From Thermus hydrothermalis (lineage in GTDB: Bacteria > Deinococcota > Deinococci > Deinococcales > Thermaceae): DNA of 64,000 nucleotides. Positions 52,706 to 62,409 of this stretch are shown one piece after another (the stretch's first letter is position 1; every line of letters starts with the position of its first letter). The DNA lies in contig NZ_JAKTNT010000005.1 in the NCBI RefSeq assembly GCF_022760925.1, positions 62,001 through 126,000 on the forward strand, written 5' to 3'. Made by a program: the position numbers and the translations under genes. Below the pieces are notes generated by a model. It worked only from the letters and a program-made list of their open reading frames with translations. It did no database searches and had not been told where the DNA came from.

Positions 52706-54410
52706 GCCACCGGGTTAGCTCCTCGTAGGAAAGGGCGTTGAGCACCCTTTCCGGGCCAATCCAGGCCCTCTGGGCGGTGCCCACGGCGAGCTCCATGAAG
52801 CGGAGGTGCTCGGTCTGGTGGGCGTCCGTGGAAAGGCTTATCCAAAGCCCCATCCCGTAGGCCAGGCGGGCGAGGTCATCGGGCAGGTCCATGCGGTCGT
52901 AGTAGCCGTCTATCTCCACGGCCACGCCCCGCTCCTTGGCCTTTTGGAAAATGGCCTCCCAGTCGGCCTCAATAGGGGGGCGGCGGCCGAGGAGGCGGGC
53001 CGTGGGGTGGGCCAGGACGTGGACGAAAGGGTTCTCCAGGGCCCTCAGGATGCGCCTCGTCTGCTCCGCTTTGGAGAGCTTGAACTGGGAGTGGATGGAG
53101 ATCAGGACCAGGTCCAACTCGCGCAGGACCCAGTCCGGGTAGTCCAGGCTGCCATCGGGCCGAATGTCCACCTCGGCCCCCGCCAGGAGGTAAGGGGGGC
53201 CGTGGGTTTCGTTGAAGCGGCGGATGGCCTCAATGCGCCTTAGGGCCTCCTCCGGGGACGGCCCCCCCGCCACCCGCACCGCCGGGGAGTGGTCCGTGAC
53301 CCCCAGGTACTGGTACCCCAGGGCCTTGGCCGCCTCCCAAAGCTCTTCCAGGGAGTTTTTGCCGTCGGAGTAGGTGGAGTGGACCTGGAGGTCCCCCTTG
53401 ACGTGGGAAAGCTCTAGGAGCTTGGGAAGCTTTCCCCTTTGCGCCGCCTCAATCTCCCCGTGGTCCTCCCGGAGGGGCGGGGGGATGAAGGGCAGGCCCA
53501 AGGCGGCGTACACCCCTTCCTCCGTCTCCCCCGCCAGGCGCTCCTCCCCCCGGAAGACCCCGTACTCGGAAAGCTTTAGGCCCATATCCTGGGCCAGGGC
53601 GCGAAGCTTGATGGAATGGGCCTTGCTCCCCGTGAGGTACTGGAGGCCTGCGCCATAGCTTTCGGGAGGCACCACGCGCAGGTCCACCTGGAGGCCATTC
53701 TTTAGAAACACCGTGGCCCTTTCCGGGCCCTTGGCGTAAACCTCCTTCACCTGGGGGAGGGCCACGAAGCCCGCCACCACCCGAGGGGCCTCGAGGCTCG
53801 CCACCAGGTAGTCCAGGTCCCCCACGGTGTCCTTGTAGCGCCGGGCCGAACCGCAAAGCTCCGCCCGCTCCACCCCGGGCAGGGCGCGGATCTCCTCCAG
53901 GAGGCTCCGGGCCAAGGAGAGCACCGCCCCCAAAGGCCGCCTCTTCCCCGCCGCCTGGGCCAGGGCAAGCCCCTCCCGGATGCGCTCCGCCTTCTTGGGC
54001 CCGAAGCCCCTAAGCCTTAGGAGGTCTCCCCTATCCAAGGCTTCCTTGAGCTTTTCCAGGGAGTCCACGCCCAGGGCCTCGTAGAGGAGGCGGGCGGTCT
54101 TGGGCCCCACCCCGGGCACCTCCATGACCTCGAGGACCCCCCTGGGCACCTTCCTCGCCAACTCTTGGTGCTTGGCGATTTTCCCCGTGTTCAGAAACTC
54201 CAACACCTTCTCCGCCAGGTCGGGCCCGATGCCCGGGAGGGCGAGGAGGGCCTCCTTGCCCCTTTTCGCCACCTCCTCAATGGGGGTGTCCAGGTCGTAG
54301 AGGGTACGGGCCGCCTGGTAGTAGGCCCGGACCCGGAAGGGGTTGTCCCCCAAGAACTCGCTCATGAGCCCGATCTCCTCAAAGAGGCGGGCAAGCTCCT
54401 GGTTTCGCAT
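52683..54410 (-). CDS. polX: DNA polymerase/3'-5' exonuclease PolX
   Basis: A 575-residue bacterial family X polymerase with a C-terminal PHP domain. Order: 8-kDa-like and helix-hairpin-helix region (LPGIGPDLAEKV, VPGVGPKTARLLYE), nucleotidyl-transferase motif with catalytic Asp residues (CGSARRYKDTVGDLDYLVAS), then PHP metal motifs (VHSTYSDGKNSLEE, GVTDHS, AHPTARL, STDAHQ). It fills gaps in base-excision repair and degrades 3' ends. TATAGT six bases before the ATG indicates a leaderless start. Confidence 0.94.
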   Translation of the reverse strand: MRNQELARLFEEIGLMSEFLGDNPFRVRAYYQAARTLYDLDTPIEEVAKRGKEALLALPGIGPDLAEKVLEFLNTGKIAKHQELARKVPRGVLEVMEVPGVGPKTARLLYEALGVDSLEKLKEALDRGDLLRLRGFGPKKAERIREGLALAQAAGKRRPLGAVLSLARSLLEEIRALPGVERAELCGSARRYKDTVGDLDYLVASLEAPRVVAGFVALPQVKEVYAKGPERATVFLKNGLQVDLRVVPPESYGAGLQYLTGSKAHSIKLRALAQDMGLKLSEYGVFRGEERLAGETEEGVYAALGLPFIPPPLREDHGEIEAAQRGKLPKLLELSHVKGDLQVHSTYSDGKNSLEELWEAAKALGYQYLGVTDHSPAVRVAGGPSPEEALRRIEAIRRFNETHGPPYLLAGAEVDIRPDGSLDYPDWVLRELDLVLISIHSQFKLSKAEQTRRILRALENPFVHVLAHPTARLLGRRPPIEADWEAIFQKAKERGVAVEIDGYYDRMDLPDDLARLAYGMGLWISLSTDAHQTEHLRFMELAVGTAQRAWIGPERVLNALSYEELTRWLKARRGL

Positions 54411-54416
54411 GCCCTC

Positions 54417-54432
54417 ACTATACGGGTATACT
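54417..54432. promoter_or_regulatory. Facing -10 elements of polX and the HARE-HTH gene
   Basis: On the minus strand TATAGT (54417-54422) lies six bases before the polX ATG. On the plus strand TATACT (54427-54432) lies eight bases before the ATG at 54441, with a TTCGCA -35 candidate 17 bp upstream (54404-54409) within polX. The two -10s are only 4 bp apart in a TATACGGGTATA dyad, so the two promoters overlap and should compete. Confidence 0.65.
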
Positions 54433-54440
54433 GAAACCCC

Positions 54441-54689
54441 ATGCCCAGGCCGGACCGGTTCCGTAAAAGGGTGGTGGCCCTACTAAGGGAGGCGGGGCGC
54501 CCCCTCCACTACACCGAGGTGGGCCGCCTCCTCAAGGAGGAGGGGTTTTGGGCCAGGGTAAAGGAGCCCGAAAAGATCGCCAAGGTGCGGCTTTCCGCCC
54601 TCGCCAGGTGGGAGCGAAGCCCCGTGGTGGCCTTAGGGAACGGGCTTTACGCCCTTAGGGAAGAAGCCGGTACGAGCCCAGAACCTTGA
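54441..54689 (+). CDS. HARE-HTH / winged-helix small protein
   Basis: An 82-residue protein whose core matches the HARE-HTH domain seen at the N-terminus of RNA polymerase delta and of chromatin proteins: FRKRVVALLREAGRPLHYTE followed by VGRLLKEEGFW and ALARWERSPVVALGNGLYAL. It is a free-standing domain that may bind nucleic acid or polymerase. It is divergent from polX and overlaps the 3' end of the convergent dihydroorotate-dehydrogenase-like gene by 35 bp. Confidence 0.75.
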   Translation: MPRPDRFRKRVVALLREAGRPLHYTEVGRLLKEEGFWARVKEPEKIAKVRLSALARWERSPVVALGNGLYALREEAGTSPEP

Positions 54690-55653
54690 GGTAGTTGGCC
54701 CTTTCCAAAGCGGCGGGCTCCGCCACCTTCTGGTAGCTCATGACCCCCCGCATCTCCGCCACGCTGGCGTATTCCTTTTCCTCCATGAAGGCCTTTAGCT
54801 CGGCCAATACCGTGCGGAAGTGGCCTGGCCCCCTCTCCAGGATGGCCGAGGTCATCATCACCACCTGGGCCCCGGCCAAGAGGCCCTTGGCCGCCTCCTT
54901 GCCCGTGTGCACCCCCCCGGTGAGGGCCAGCTCCAGGTCCACCCGCCCGTGGAGGAGGGCGATCCAGTGCAGGCGCAAAAGGGCCTCGTAGGGGCGGGAA
55001 AGGGAGAGGGTGGGCACCACGGAAAGGGTTTCCAGGTCAAAGTCCGGCTGGTAGAAACGGTTGAAAAGCACCAGGGCCTTGGCCCCCGTACCCTCCACCC
55101 GCTTGGCAAAGTGGGCGAAGGCGGTAAAGGCGTGCCCCACCTTCACCGCCACGGGCACCCGCACCGCCTCCACCACGGCCCGGATGGTGGAAAGGTACAT
55201 CGCCTCCACCTCCTCCCCGGAGAGGGCGGGGTCCGTGGGGATGTAGTAGAGGTTGAGCTCAATGGCGTCCGCCCCCGCTTCCTCCAAAAGCCGGGCGTAC
55301 TCCACCCAACCCCCGGGGCTAATCCCGTTGAGGCTTGCGATGATGGGCACGGAAACCCGCTCCTTGGCCCGGGAAAGGAGGTCCAGGTGGCGTTCCGGGG
55401 TGAGGCGGTACTCGTGGGCGCGGGGAAAGTAGCTCAGGGCCTCGGCGTAGCTTTCGTGGCCATAGTGGAGGTAGTGGTCCAGCATCTCCTCCTCGAGGGT
55501 CACCTGCTCCTCAAAGAGGGAGTGCATGACGATGGCCGCCGCCCCGCCGTCCTCCAACCGCAAAAACCCATCCAGCTTCTCCGTGAGGGGAGAAGCGGAG
55601 GCCACCAAAGGGTGGTCCAGCTCCAAGCCTAAATAGGTGGTCCTTAGGTCCAT
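54655..55653 (-). CDS. Dihydroorotate-dehydrogenase-like protein
   Basis: A 332-residue FMN-binding TIM-barrel protein of the DHOD/PreA family (LGLELDHPLVASASPLTEKL, VPIIASLNGISPGGWVEYAR, GADAIELNLYYIP, VAVKVGHAFTAFAHFAKRVE, ALTGGVHTGKEAAKGLLAGA). The catalytic Cys/Ser region of true PyrD is not obvious, so pyrimidine synthesis is doubtful. It lies 9 bp downstream of pyruvate:ferredoxin oxidoreductase on the same strand, an arrangement found in other bacteria, which suggests a redox partner role. The natural substrate is unknown. Confidence 0.83.
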   Translation of the reverse strand: MDLRTTYLGLELDHPLVASASPLTEKLDGFLRLEDGGAAAIVMHSLFEEQVTLEEEMLDHYLHYGHESYAEALSYFPRAHEYRLTPERHLDLLSRAKERVSVPIIASLNGISPGGWVEYARLLEEAGADAIELNLYYIPTDPALSGEEVEAMYLSTIRAVVEAVRVPVAVKVGHAFTAFAHFAKRVEGTGAKALVLFNRFYQPDFDLETLSVVPTLSLSRPYEALLRLHWIALLHGRVDLELALTGGVHTGKEAAKGLLAGAQVVMMTSAILERGPGHFRTVLAELKAFMEEKEYASVAEMRGVMSYQKVAEPAALERANYLKVLGSYRLLP

Positions 55654-55662
55654 GGCGCCCCC

Positions 55663-58600
55663 CTAGCTCGCCGGGATGGCCTTCTCGCCCGCAAGCCGCT
55701 TTAGCCTTTCCCACCTGGCCCGCACCGCCTCCTCCGCCGCCTTCAAGAAGGCCTCGGCCTCCTCGGGGTGGGTCTGCAGGAGAAGGCGGTAGCGGTTCTC
55801 CGCATAGAGGTACTCCCGGAGGGGGAGGGTAGGGGGCTTGGAGTCCAGGATAAGCCCCTCCCCAGGCACATAGCGGAAAAGGGGCCAGTACCCCGAGCGC
55901 TCCGCCAGCTTCTGGTGGTCCATGCCCTTGGCCATGTCAATCCCGTGGGCGATGCAGTGGCTGTAGGCGATGAGAAGGGCGGGGCCCTTGTGGGCCTCGG
56001 CCTCGAGGAAGGCCCGCACCGTATGGGCATCGTTCGCCCCCATGGCGATCTGGGCCACGTACACGTGGCCGTAGCTCATGGCCATGAAGGCCAGGTCCTT
56101 CTTGGGGGTGGGCTTGCCCGCCATGGCGAACTTGGCCACCGCTCCAAGCCCCGTGGCCTTGGAGGCCTGCCCTCCGGTGTTGGAGTAGACCTCCGTGTCC
56201 AGGACCAGAACCTTCACGTTGGCCCCCGAGGCCAGCACGTGGTCCAGCCCCCCGTAGCCGATGTCGTAGGCCCAGCCATCCCCGCCCACGATCCAGACGG
56301 TGTGAGGGATGAGGGCATCCGCCACCGCCAGGAGGTCCCTGGCCTTGGGGTCTTCTAGCCCTTCAAGCCGCTCCCTGAGGAGGGCCACGTCCTTTCGCCT
56401 CTCCTCCACCCCTTCCGGCCCCACCTCGGCGAGAAGCCGCGCCACAAGCTCCTCCCCAAGCACGTGGCGGAACTCGGGCAAAAGCCTCCTGGCGTGCTCC
56501 GCCTTCTTGTCCAGAGCCAAACGCATGCCCAGGCCGAACTCGGCGTTGTCCTCAAAGAGGGAGTTGGCCCAGGCGGGGCCCCGGCCCTCCCGGTTCTTGC
56601 TCCAGGGCGTGGTGGGGAGGTTGCCGCCGTAGATGGAGCTACACCCCGTGGCGTTGGCCACGATGAGCCGGTCACCGAAGAGCTGGGAAAGAAGCCTCAG
56701 GTAAGGGGTTTCCCCGCACCCGGCGCAGGCACCGGGAAACTCAAAAAGGGGCGTGAGGAGCTGCACGTCCTTGACCGTGTGGAGCTTGAGGCCCTGGCGG
56801 GGGGGTTCGGGGAGGGAGAGGAAGAAGTCCCAGTGCTCGTTCATGGCCTCCCGCACCTGGAGGCGGGGAGCCATGTTCAAGGCCTTGCGGCTCGGGTTTC
56901 GCTTGTCCTTGGCCGGGCAGACCTCCACGCACAAGGAGCACCCGGTGCAGTCGTCCGCGCTAATGGCGAGGACGAACTCCCCGGAAAGCTCCTTCCACAT
57001 GGCCTTGCGGTGGGGAAAGCCCTGAGGGGCCCCCGCCAAGGCCTCCTCCGGCACCACCTTGGCCCGAACCACGGCGTGGGGGCAGACCAGGACGCACTTG
57101 CCGCACTGGACGCAGACCTCTGGGTCCCAGGTGGGGACGAACTCGGCGATCCCCCTCTTCTCGTAGCGGGCGGTGCCCGTGGGGTAGGTGCCGTCCAAGG
57201 GGAAGGCGGACACGGGCAAGGCATCTCCCAAGCCCAAGGCGATGGGGCCCAGGACCTCCTTCACAAAGGGAGGCGGGTCCCCCACCATGGGCGGCACCAG
57301 GCCCTTTTCCGAGGTGATGCGCCCGGGGATGGGGAGGGGTTCCACCGCCTGGAAGCCCAGCTCCACCGCCTGGAAGTTCTTCTCCAAAACGCTCCTTCCC
57401 CGCTTCCCGTAGCTCTTCTCTATGGCCTTCTTGATGCGGGCCTTGGCCTCCTCCTCGGGCAGGACCCCCGAGAGCTTGAAGAAGGCCGCCTGCATGAGGA
57501 CGTTGATGCGGCCCGGAAGCCCCACCTTGCGGGCGAGCTCGTAGGCGTTCACCACGTAGACCTTGAGGTTTTTGCGAAGGATCTCCTCCTGCACCGGCTT
57601 GGGCAGGCGGTCCCAAACCTCCTCCTTGGGGTAGGGGCTGTTGAGGAGCACGGTGGCGCCTTCCTCCGCTATCCCGAGCATGGGGAAGCGTTCCAAAAAG
57701 CCCCACTGGTGGATGCCCACGAAGTTGGCCCTCTGGATGAGGTAGGGCTTGTTCAAGGGGTTGGGGCCGAAGCGCAGGTGGCTGATGGTGCGAGAGCCGG
57801 ACTTCTTGGAATCGTAAACAAAATACCCTTGGGCGTAAAGCGGGGTTTCCTCCCCGATGATCTTGATGGTGTTCTTGTTGGCGGAAACGGTGCCGTCCGC
57901 TCCCAGGGCGAAGAACACGGCCCGTACGGAAGCGGGGTCCTCAAAATCCACCTCCGGGTACGGGAGGCTCGTGTGGGACACGTCGTCCTGGATGCCCAGA
58001 GTAAAGCCGTGGCGGGGCCTTTCCTCCTTTAGCGCCTCGTAGAGGCCCAGGGCCATGGCCGGGGTGAACTCCTTGGAGGAGAGGCCGTAGCGCCCGCCCA
58101 CCAGGAGGGGTACCTCTCCCCCCTTGAGGGCGAAGGCTGCCGCCACCTCCTGAAAGAGGGGCTCCCCCACCGCCCCTGGCTCCTTGCCCCGGTCCAAGAC
58201 GGCCACCCGCTTGGCGCTTGGGGGAATAGCCGCCAAGAAGCCCTGGGCGTGGAAGGGGCGGTAGAGGCGGACCCGCACCATCCCCACCCTTTCCCCCCGC
58301 TTGAGGAGGTACGCCACCGCCTCCTCCACCGCCAAGGAAGCGGAGCCCATGACCACCACCACCCGCTCCGCCTCGGGGTGGCCGAAGTACTCGTAGGGCG
58401 CATAGCGCCGCCCCGTAATCTCGGCGAACCGGGCCATGGTGCTCTCCACCACCTCCGGGAAGCGGAGGTAGAGGGGGTTGATGGCCTCGCGGTTTTGGAA
58501 GTAGTGGTCCGGGTTTTGCGCCGTGCCCCTTATGACCGGGGCCTCCGGGGTCAGGGCCCGTTTGCGGAAGGCCTCGAGGGCGGAGAAGGGAAAGAGCGCC

Positions 58601-59169
58601 TTGAGTTCTTTGTCGGAGAGGGGCAGGATCTTCTGCACCTCGTGGGAGGTGCGGAAGCCGTCCATGGCGTGCAGGACGGGGAGGCTGGCCTGAAGGGCCA
58701 CGGCATGGGCCATGGCCGCCAGGTCCTGGGCCGCCTGGACCGACTCGGACACCAAAATCCCCCATCCCGTGGGGCGCACGGCGTAAAGGTCCTGGTGGTC
58801 CCCGAAGATGGAAAGGGCGTGGGTGGCGAGGGCCCGAGCGGCCACGTGGATGACCCCAGGCAAGGCCTGCCCGGCGATCTTGTACATGTCGGGGATCATG
58901 AGGAGAAGGCCCTGGCTTGCGGTGAAGGTGGTGGCCAGAGTGCCCTCCTGCAAGGCCCCGTGCAAGGCCCCCGCCGCACCCCCTTCGGACTGCATCTCCA
59001 CCACCCTCGGCACCAGGCCGAAGAGGTTGGGCTCCCCCTTGGCCGCCCACTCGTCCGCGAGCTCGGCCATGGGGCTTGAGGGGGTGATGGGGTAGATGGC
59101 GATGACCTCGGAAAGGCGGTAGGCTACCCGGGCCACCGCCTCGTTCCCGTCCACGGTGATGGGACGCAT
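55663..59169 (-). CDS. nifJ: Pyruvate:ferredoxin (flavodoxin) oxidoreductase, single-chain
   Basis: A 1168-residue single-polypeptide enzyme with all domains fused: N-terminal substrate and ThDP half (VDGNEAVARVAYRLSEVIAIYP), gamma domain about 420-630, ferredoxin domain with CVQCGKCVLVCPHAV and CTGCSLCVEVCPAKD (about 690-760), and the C-terminal ThDP domain (GDGWAYDIGYGGLDHVLASG, SNTGGQASKATGLG). It interconverts pyruvate and acetyl-CoA with reduced ferredoxin. The enzyme contains several oxygen-sensitive clusters. ATG 59169 is preferred to a GTG three codons upstream because the AGGTG ribosome site is better spaced. The gene is followed by the DHOD-like gene. Confidence 0.92.
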   Translation of the reverse strand: MRPITVDGNEAVARVAYRLSEVIAIYPITPSSPMAELADEWAAKGEPNLFGLVPRVVEMQSEGGAAGALHGALQEGTLATTFTASQGLLLMIPDMYKIAGQALPGVIHVAARALATHALSIFGDHQDLYAVRPTGWGILVSESVQAAQDLAAMAHAVALQASLPVLHAMDGFRTSHEVQKILPLSDKELKALFPFSALEAFRKRALTPEAPVIRGTAQNPDHYFQNREAINPLYLRFPEVVESTMARFAEITGRRYAPYEYFGHPEAERVVVVMGSASLAVEEAVAYLLKRGERVGMVRVRLYRPFHAQGFLAAIPPSAKRVAVLDRGKEPGAVGEPLFQEVAAAFALKGGEVPLLVGGRYGLSSKEFTPAMALGLYEALKEERPRHGFTLGIQDDVSHTSLPYPEVDFEDPASVRAVFFALGADGTVSANKNTIKIIGEETPLYAQGYFVYDSKKSGSRTISHLRFGPNPLNKPYLIQRANFVGIHQWGFLERFPMLGIAEEGATVLLNSPYPKEEVWDRLPKPVQEEILRKNLKVYVVNAYELARKVGLPGRINVLMQAAFFKLSGVLPEEEAKARIKKAIEKSYGKRGRSVLEKNFQAVELGFQAVEPLPIPGRITSEKGLVPPMVGDPPPFVKEVLGPIALGLGDALPVSAFPLDGTYPTGTARYEKRGIAEFVPTWDPEVCVQCGKCVLVCPHAVVRAKVVPEEALAGAPQGFPHRKAMWKELSGEFVLAISADDCTGCSLCVEVCPAKDKRNPSRKALNMAPRLQVREAMNEHWDFFLSLPEPPRQGLKLHTVKDVQLLTPLFEFPGACAGCGETPYLRLLSQLFGDRLIVANATGCSSIYGGNLPTTPWSKNREGRGPAWANSLFEDNAEFGLGMRLALDKKAEHARRLLPEFRHVLGEELVARLLAEVGPEGVEERRKDVALLRERLEGLEDPKARDLLAVADALIPHTVWIVGGDGWAYDIGYGGLDHVLASGANVKVLVLDTEVYSNTGGQASKATGLGAVAKFAMAGKPTPKKDLAFMAMSYGHVYVAQIAMGANDAHTVRAFLEAEAHKGPALLIAYSHCIAHGIDMAKGMDHQKLAERSGYWPLFRYVPGEGLILDSKPPTLPLREYLYAENRYRLLLQTHPEEAEAFLKAAEEAVRARWERLKRLAGEKAIPAS

Positions 59170-59233
59170 AGGCTTCACCTCGCCCTTACCTTAGCCCTGG
59201 AAGGGGGTGAGGAATGTCCCGCCCCCCTTCCCT

Positions 59234-59239
59234 TAGAAT
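59234..59239 (+). promoter_or_regulatory. -10 element of the 46-residue membrane peptide (leaderless)
   Basis: TAGAAT lies six bases before the ATG at 59246, the same spacing as other leaderless starts in this window. No -35 is visible, and no Shine-Dalgarno precedes the ATG. Confidence 0.5.
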
Positions 59240-59245
59240 GGGGCC

Positions 59246-59386
59246 ATGCCGCCTCTCTTGCGCTACGCTTTGGCCCTCTTGTGGGTGGGCTTTGCGGTCT
59301 TCCTCGAGGCCTACCGCCCACCCCTCCTCCTCCTCGCCGGCCTCACCCTCCTCCTCGGCCGCCCCCGGTCCTGCCCCCGGGCTTGA
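59246..59386 (+). CDS. Predicted 46-residue hydrophobic membrane peptide
   Basis: A short open frame that begins MPPLLRYALALLWVGFAVFL and ends in a charged, Cys-containing tail (GRPRSCPRA). It has two hydrophobic helices joined by EAYRPP. A TAGAAT hexamer six bases upstream supports a leaderless start. It ends 31 bp before aminopeptidase T on the same strand, so the two are probably one operon. No family is recognised; function unknown. Confidence 0.6.
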   Translation: MPPLLRYALALLWVGFAVFLEAYRPPLLLLAGLTLLLGRPRSCPRA

Positions 59387-59417
59387 CGGGAAGGCCAAAG
59401 GGGAAAAGACTTGGGGC

Positions 59418-60644
59418 GTGGACGCCTTTCAGAAGAACCTAGAAAAGCTCGCCGAACTGGCCATCCGGGTGGGGCTAAACCTGGAAAGGGGGCAGGAAAT
59501 CATCGCCACGGCCCCCATTGAGGCCCTGGACTTCGTGCGCCTCCTAGCGGAAAAGGCCTACCGGGAGGGGGCGAGCCTCTTCACCGTGATCTATGGGGAC
59601 AACGCCCTCTCCCGCAAGCGCCTCTCCCTCGCCCCCGAGGAGGGCTTAGAGAAGGCCCCCGCCTGGCTCTACGAGGGCATGGCCAAGGCCTTCCGGGAAG
59701 GGGCGGCGCGGCTTGCCGTTTCCGGCAACGACCCCAAGGCCCTGGAAGGCCTTCCCCCCGAGCGCATCGGGAAGGCGCAACAGGCCAACGCCCGGGCCTA
59801 CAAGCCGGCCCTGGAGGCCATCACGGAGTTCGTCACCAACTGGACCATCGTGCCCTACGCCCACCCGGGCTGGGCCAAGGCGGTCTTCCCCCACCTTCCC
59901 GAGGAGGAGGCGGTGGGAAAGCTCTGGGAGGCCATCTTCCAGGCCACCCGGGTGGACCGGGAAGACCCCGTGGCCGCCTGGGAGGCCCACAACCGCTTCC
60001 TGCACGAGAAGGTGGCCTACCTAAACGCAAAGCGCTTCCACGCCCTCCACTTCCGGGGACCGGGCACGGACCTGGTGGTGGGCCTGGCCGAGGGGCACCT
60101 TTGGCAAGGAGGCGCCACGCCCACGAAGAAAGGGCGGCTTTGCAACCCCAACCTGCCCACGGAGGAGGTCTTCACCGCCCCCCACCGGGAGCGGGTGGAA
60201 GGGGTGGTGCGGGCCTCGAGGCCCCTCGCCCTGGGGGGCACCCTGGTGGAGGGCATCTGGGCCCGGTTTGAAAGGGGCGTGGCCGTGGAGGTGGGGGCGG
60301 CGAAGGGGGAGGAGGTGTTGAAAAGGGTCCTGGACACGGACGAGGGGGCAAGGCGCCTCGGGGAGGTGGCCCTGGTGGCGGCCGACAACCCCATCGCCAA
60401 GACGGGCCTGGTCTTCTTTGACACCCTCTTTGACGAGAACGCCGCAAGCCACATCGCCTTCGGCCAAGCCTATGCGGAGAACCTCGAGGGCCGTCCCTCC
60501 GGGGAGGAATTCCGGAAACGGGGCGGCAACGAGAGCCTGGTGCACATTGACTGGATGATCGGCTCGGAGGAGGTGGACGTGGACGGCCTCCTGGAGGACG
60601 GCACCCGCATACCCCTCATGCGGCGGGGGGTCTGGGTGGTTTAG
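59418..60644 (+). CDS. Aminopeptidase T (M29 family)
   Basis: A 408-residue metallopeptidase of family M29, the length of Thermus aminopeptidase T (recalled). Visible are the N-terminal domain (VDAFQKNLEKLAELAIRVGL), NLPTEEVFTAPHRERVEGVV, and the metal-ligand region with GNESLVHIDWMIGSEEVDVD near the end. It removes N-terminal residues from peptides with a binuclear metal centre. The GTG at 59418 is chosen to match the family start; a longer frame beginning at 59214 reads through the small upstream ORF in another frame. Confidence 0.9.
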   Translation: MDAFQKNLEKLAELAIRVGLNLERGQEIIATAPIEALDFVRLLAEKAYREGASLFTVIYGDNALSRKRLSLAPEEGLEKAPAWLYEGMAKAFREGAARLAVSGNDPKALEGLPPERIGKAQQANARAYKPALEAITEFVTNWTIVPYAHPGWAKAVFPHLPEEEAVGKLWEAIFQATRVDREDPVAAWEAHNRFLHEKVAYLNAKRFHALHFRGPGTDLVVGLAEGHLWQGGATPTKKGRLCNPNLPTEEVFTAPHRERVEGVVRASRPLALGGTLVEGIWARFERGVAVEVGAAKGEEVLKRVLDTDEGARRLGEVALVAADNPIAKTGLVFFDTLFDENAASHIAFGQAYAENLEGRPSGEEFRKRGGNESLVHIDWMIGSEEVDVDGLLEDGTRIPLMRRGVWVV

Positions 60645-60658
60645 GCGGCCAAGCGTTT

Positions 60659-60695
60659 CCCTGCCCCCCAAGGGGGGCAGGGTTTGTTCTTTTTA
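60659..60695 (+). terminator. Rho-independent terminator after aminopeptidase T
   Basis: The stem CCCTGCCCCCC (60659-60669) pairs exactly with GGGGGGCAGGG (60672-60682) around AA, followed by a T-rich run (tttgttcttttta). It terminates the plus-strand transcript. The convergent metY transcript has no comparable U-run here. Confidence 0.85.
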
Positions 60696-60730
60696 TCACG
60701 ATACTTTGCGCTTGTGCTTTTGCTCTCCCC

Positions 60731-61978
<1,248 letters not shown>

Positions 61979-62392
61979 CTAGCGCACCAGGAGCACGGGG
62001 CAAGGAGCCTCGGCCACCACCTTCTGGCTCTGGCTTCCCAGGAAGAGGCTCCCCAAGGCCCCAAGCCCCCGGGTGCCCATGACGATAAGGTCCGCCTTCT
62101 CCCCTATGGCCGCTTGGAGGATGGCGCTGGCAGGCTCCCCTTCCAGGAGGAGGCCTTCCTCCCTGGAAACCCCGGCCAGGCTCACCCCCTCCGCCAGGAC
62201 CTTCTCCGCCCGCTCCAGGCGGCGCTTCAGGGCCTCCTCAAAAAAGGGCTCGCCCAGGTAGTCAGGCACGGGCTCGTAGGCGTGAACCACCAAAAGCCGG
62301 GCCCCGTGGGCCTTGGCCTCGGCCTTGGCCACCTCCGCCGCCCGCTTGGCGTGCTCCGAGCCGTCGTAGGCGAGAAGGATGGTCTTGAACAT
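61979..62392 (-). CDS. Universal stress protein (UspA family)
   Basis: A 137-residue Rossmann-like protein. The opening ILLAYDGSEHAKRAAEVA and the nucleotide motif GTRGLGALGSLFLGSQSQKV (G-x2-G-x9-G-S/T) indicate the ATP-binding UspA subclass, probably a dimer. TAAGCT six bases before the ATG suggests a leaderless promoter of its own. It lies between hslO (17 bp upstream) and metY (9 bp downstream). Confidence 0.9.
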   Translation of the reverse strand: MFKTILLAYDGSEHAKRAAEVAKAEAKAHGARLLVVHAYEPVPDYLGEPFFEEALKRRLERAEKVLAEGVSLAGVSREEGLLLEGEPASAILQAAIGEKADLIVMGTRGLGALGSLFLGSQSQKVVAEAPCPVLLVR

Positions 62393-62398
62393 GCCTAA

Positions 62399-62404
62399 AG
62401 CTTA
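62399..62404 (-). promoter_or_regulatory. -10 element of the universal stress protein gene (leaderless)
   Basis: On the minus strand TAAGCT is followed by six bases (TTAGGC) and the ATG at 62392. It is the same -10 sequence as the thiolase promoter. No -35 is obvious. Confidence 0.5.
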
Positions 62405-62409
62405 CCCCA

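Noticed and set aside
56464-58032. A 522-codon plus-strand frame antisense to pyruvate:ferredoxin oxidoreductase
   Set aside because: It is antisense to clear catalytic motifs of the real gene; long antisense frames are expected at this GC content.
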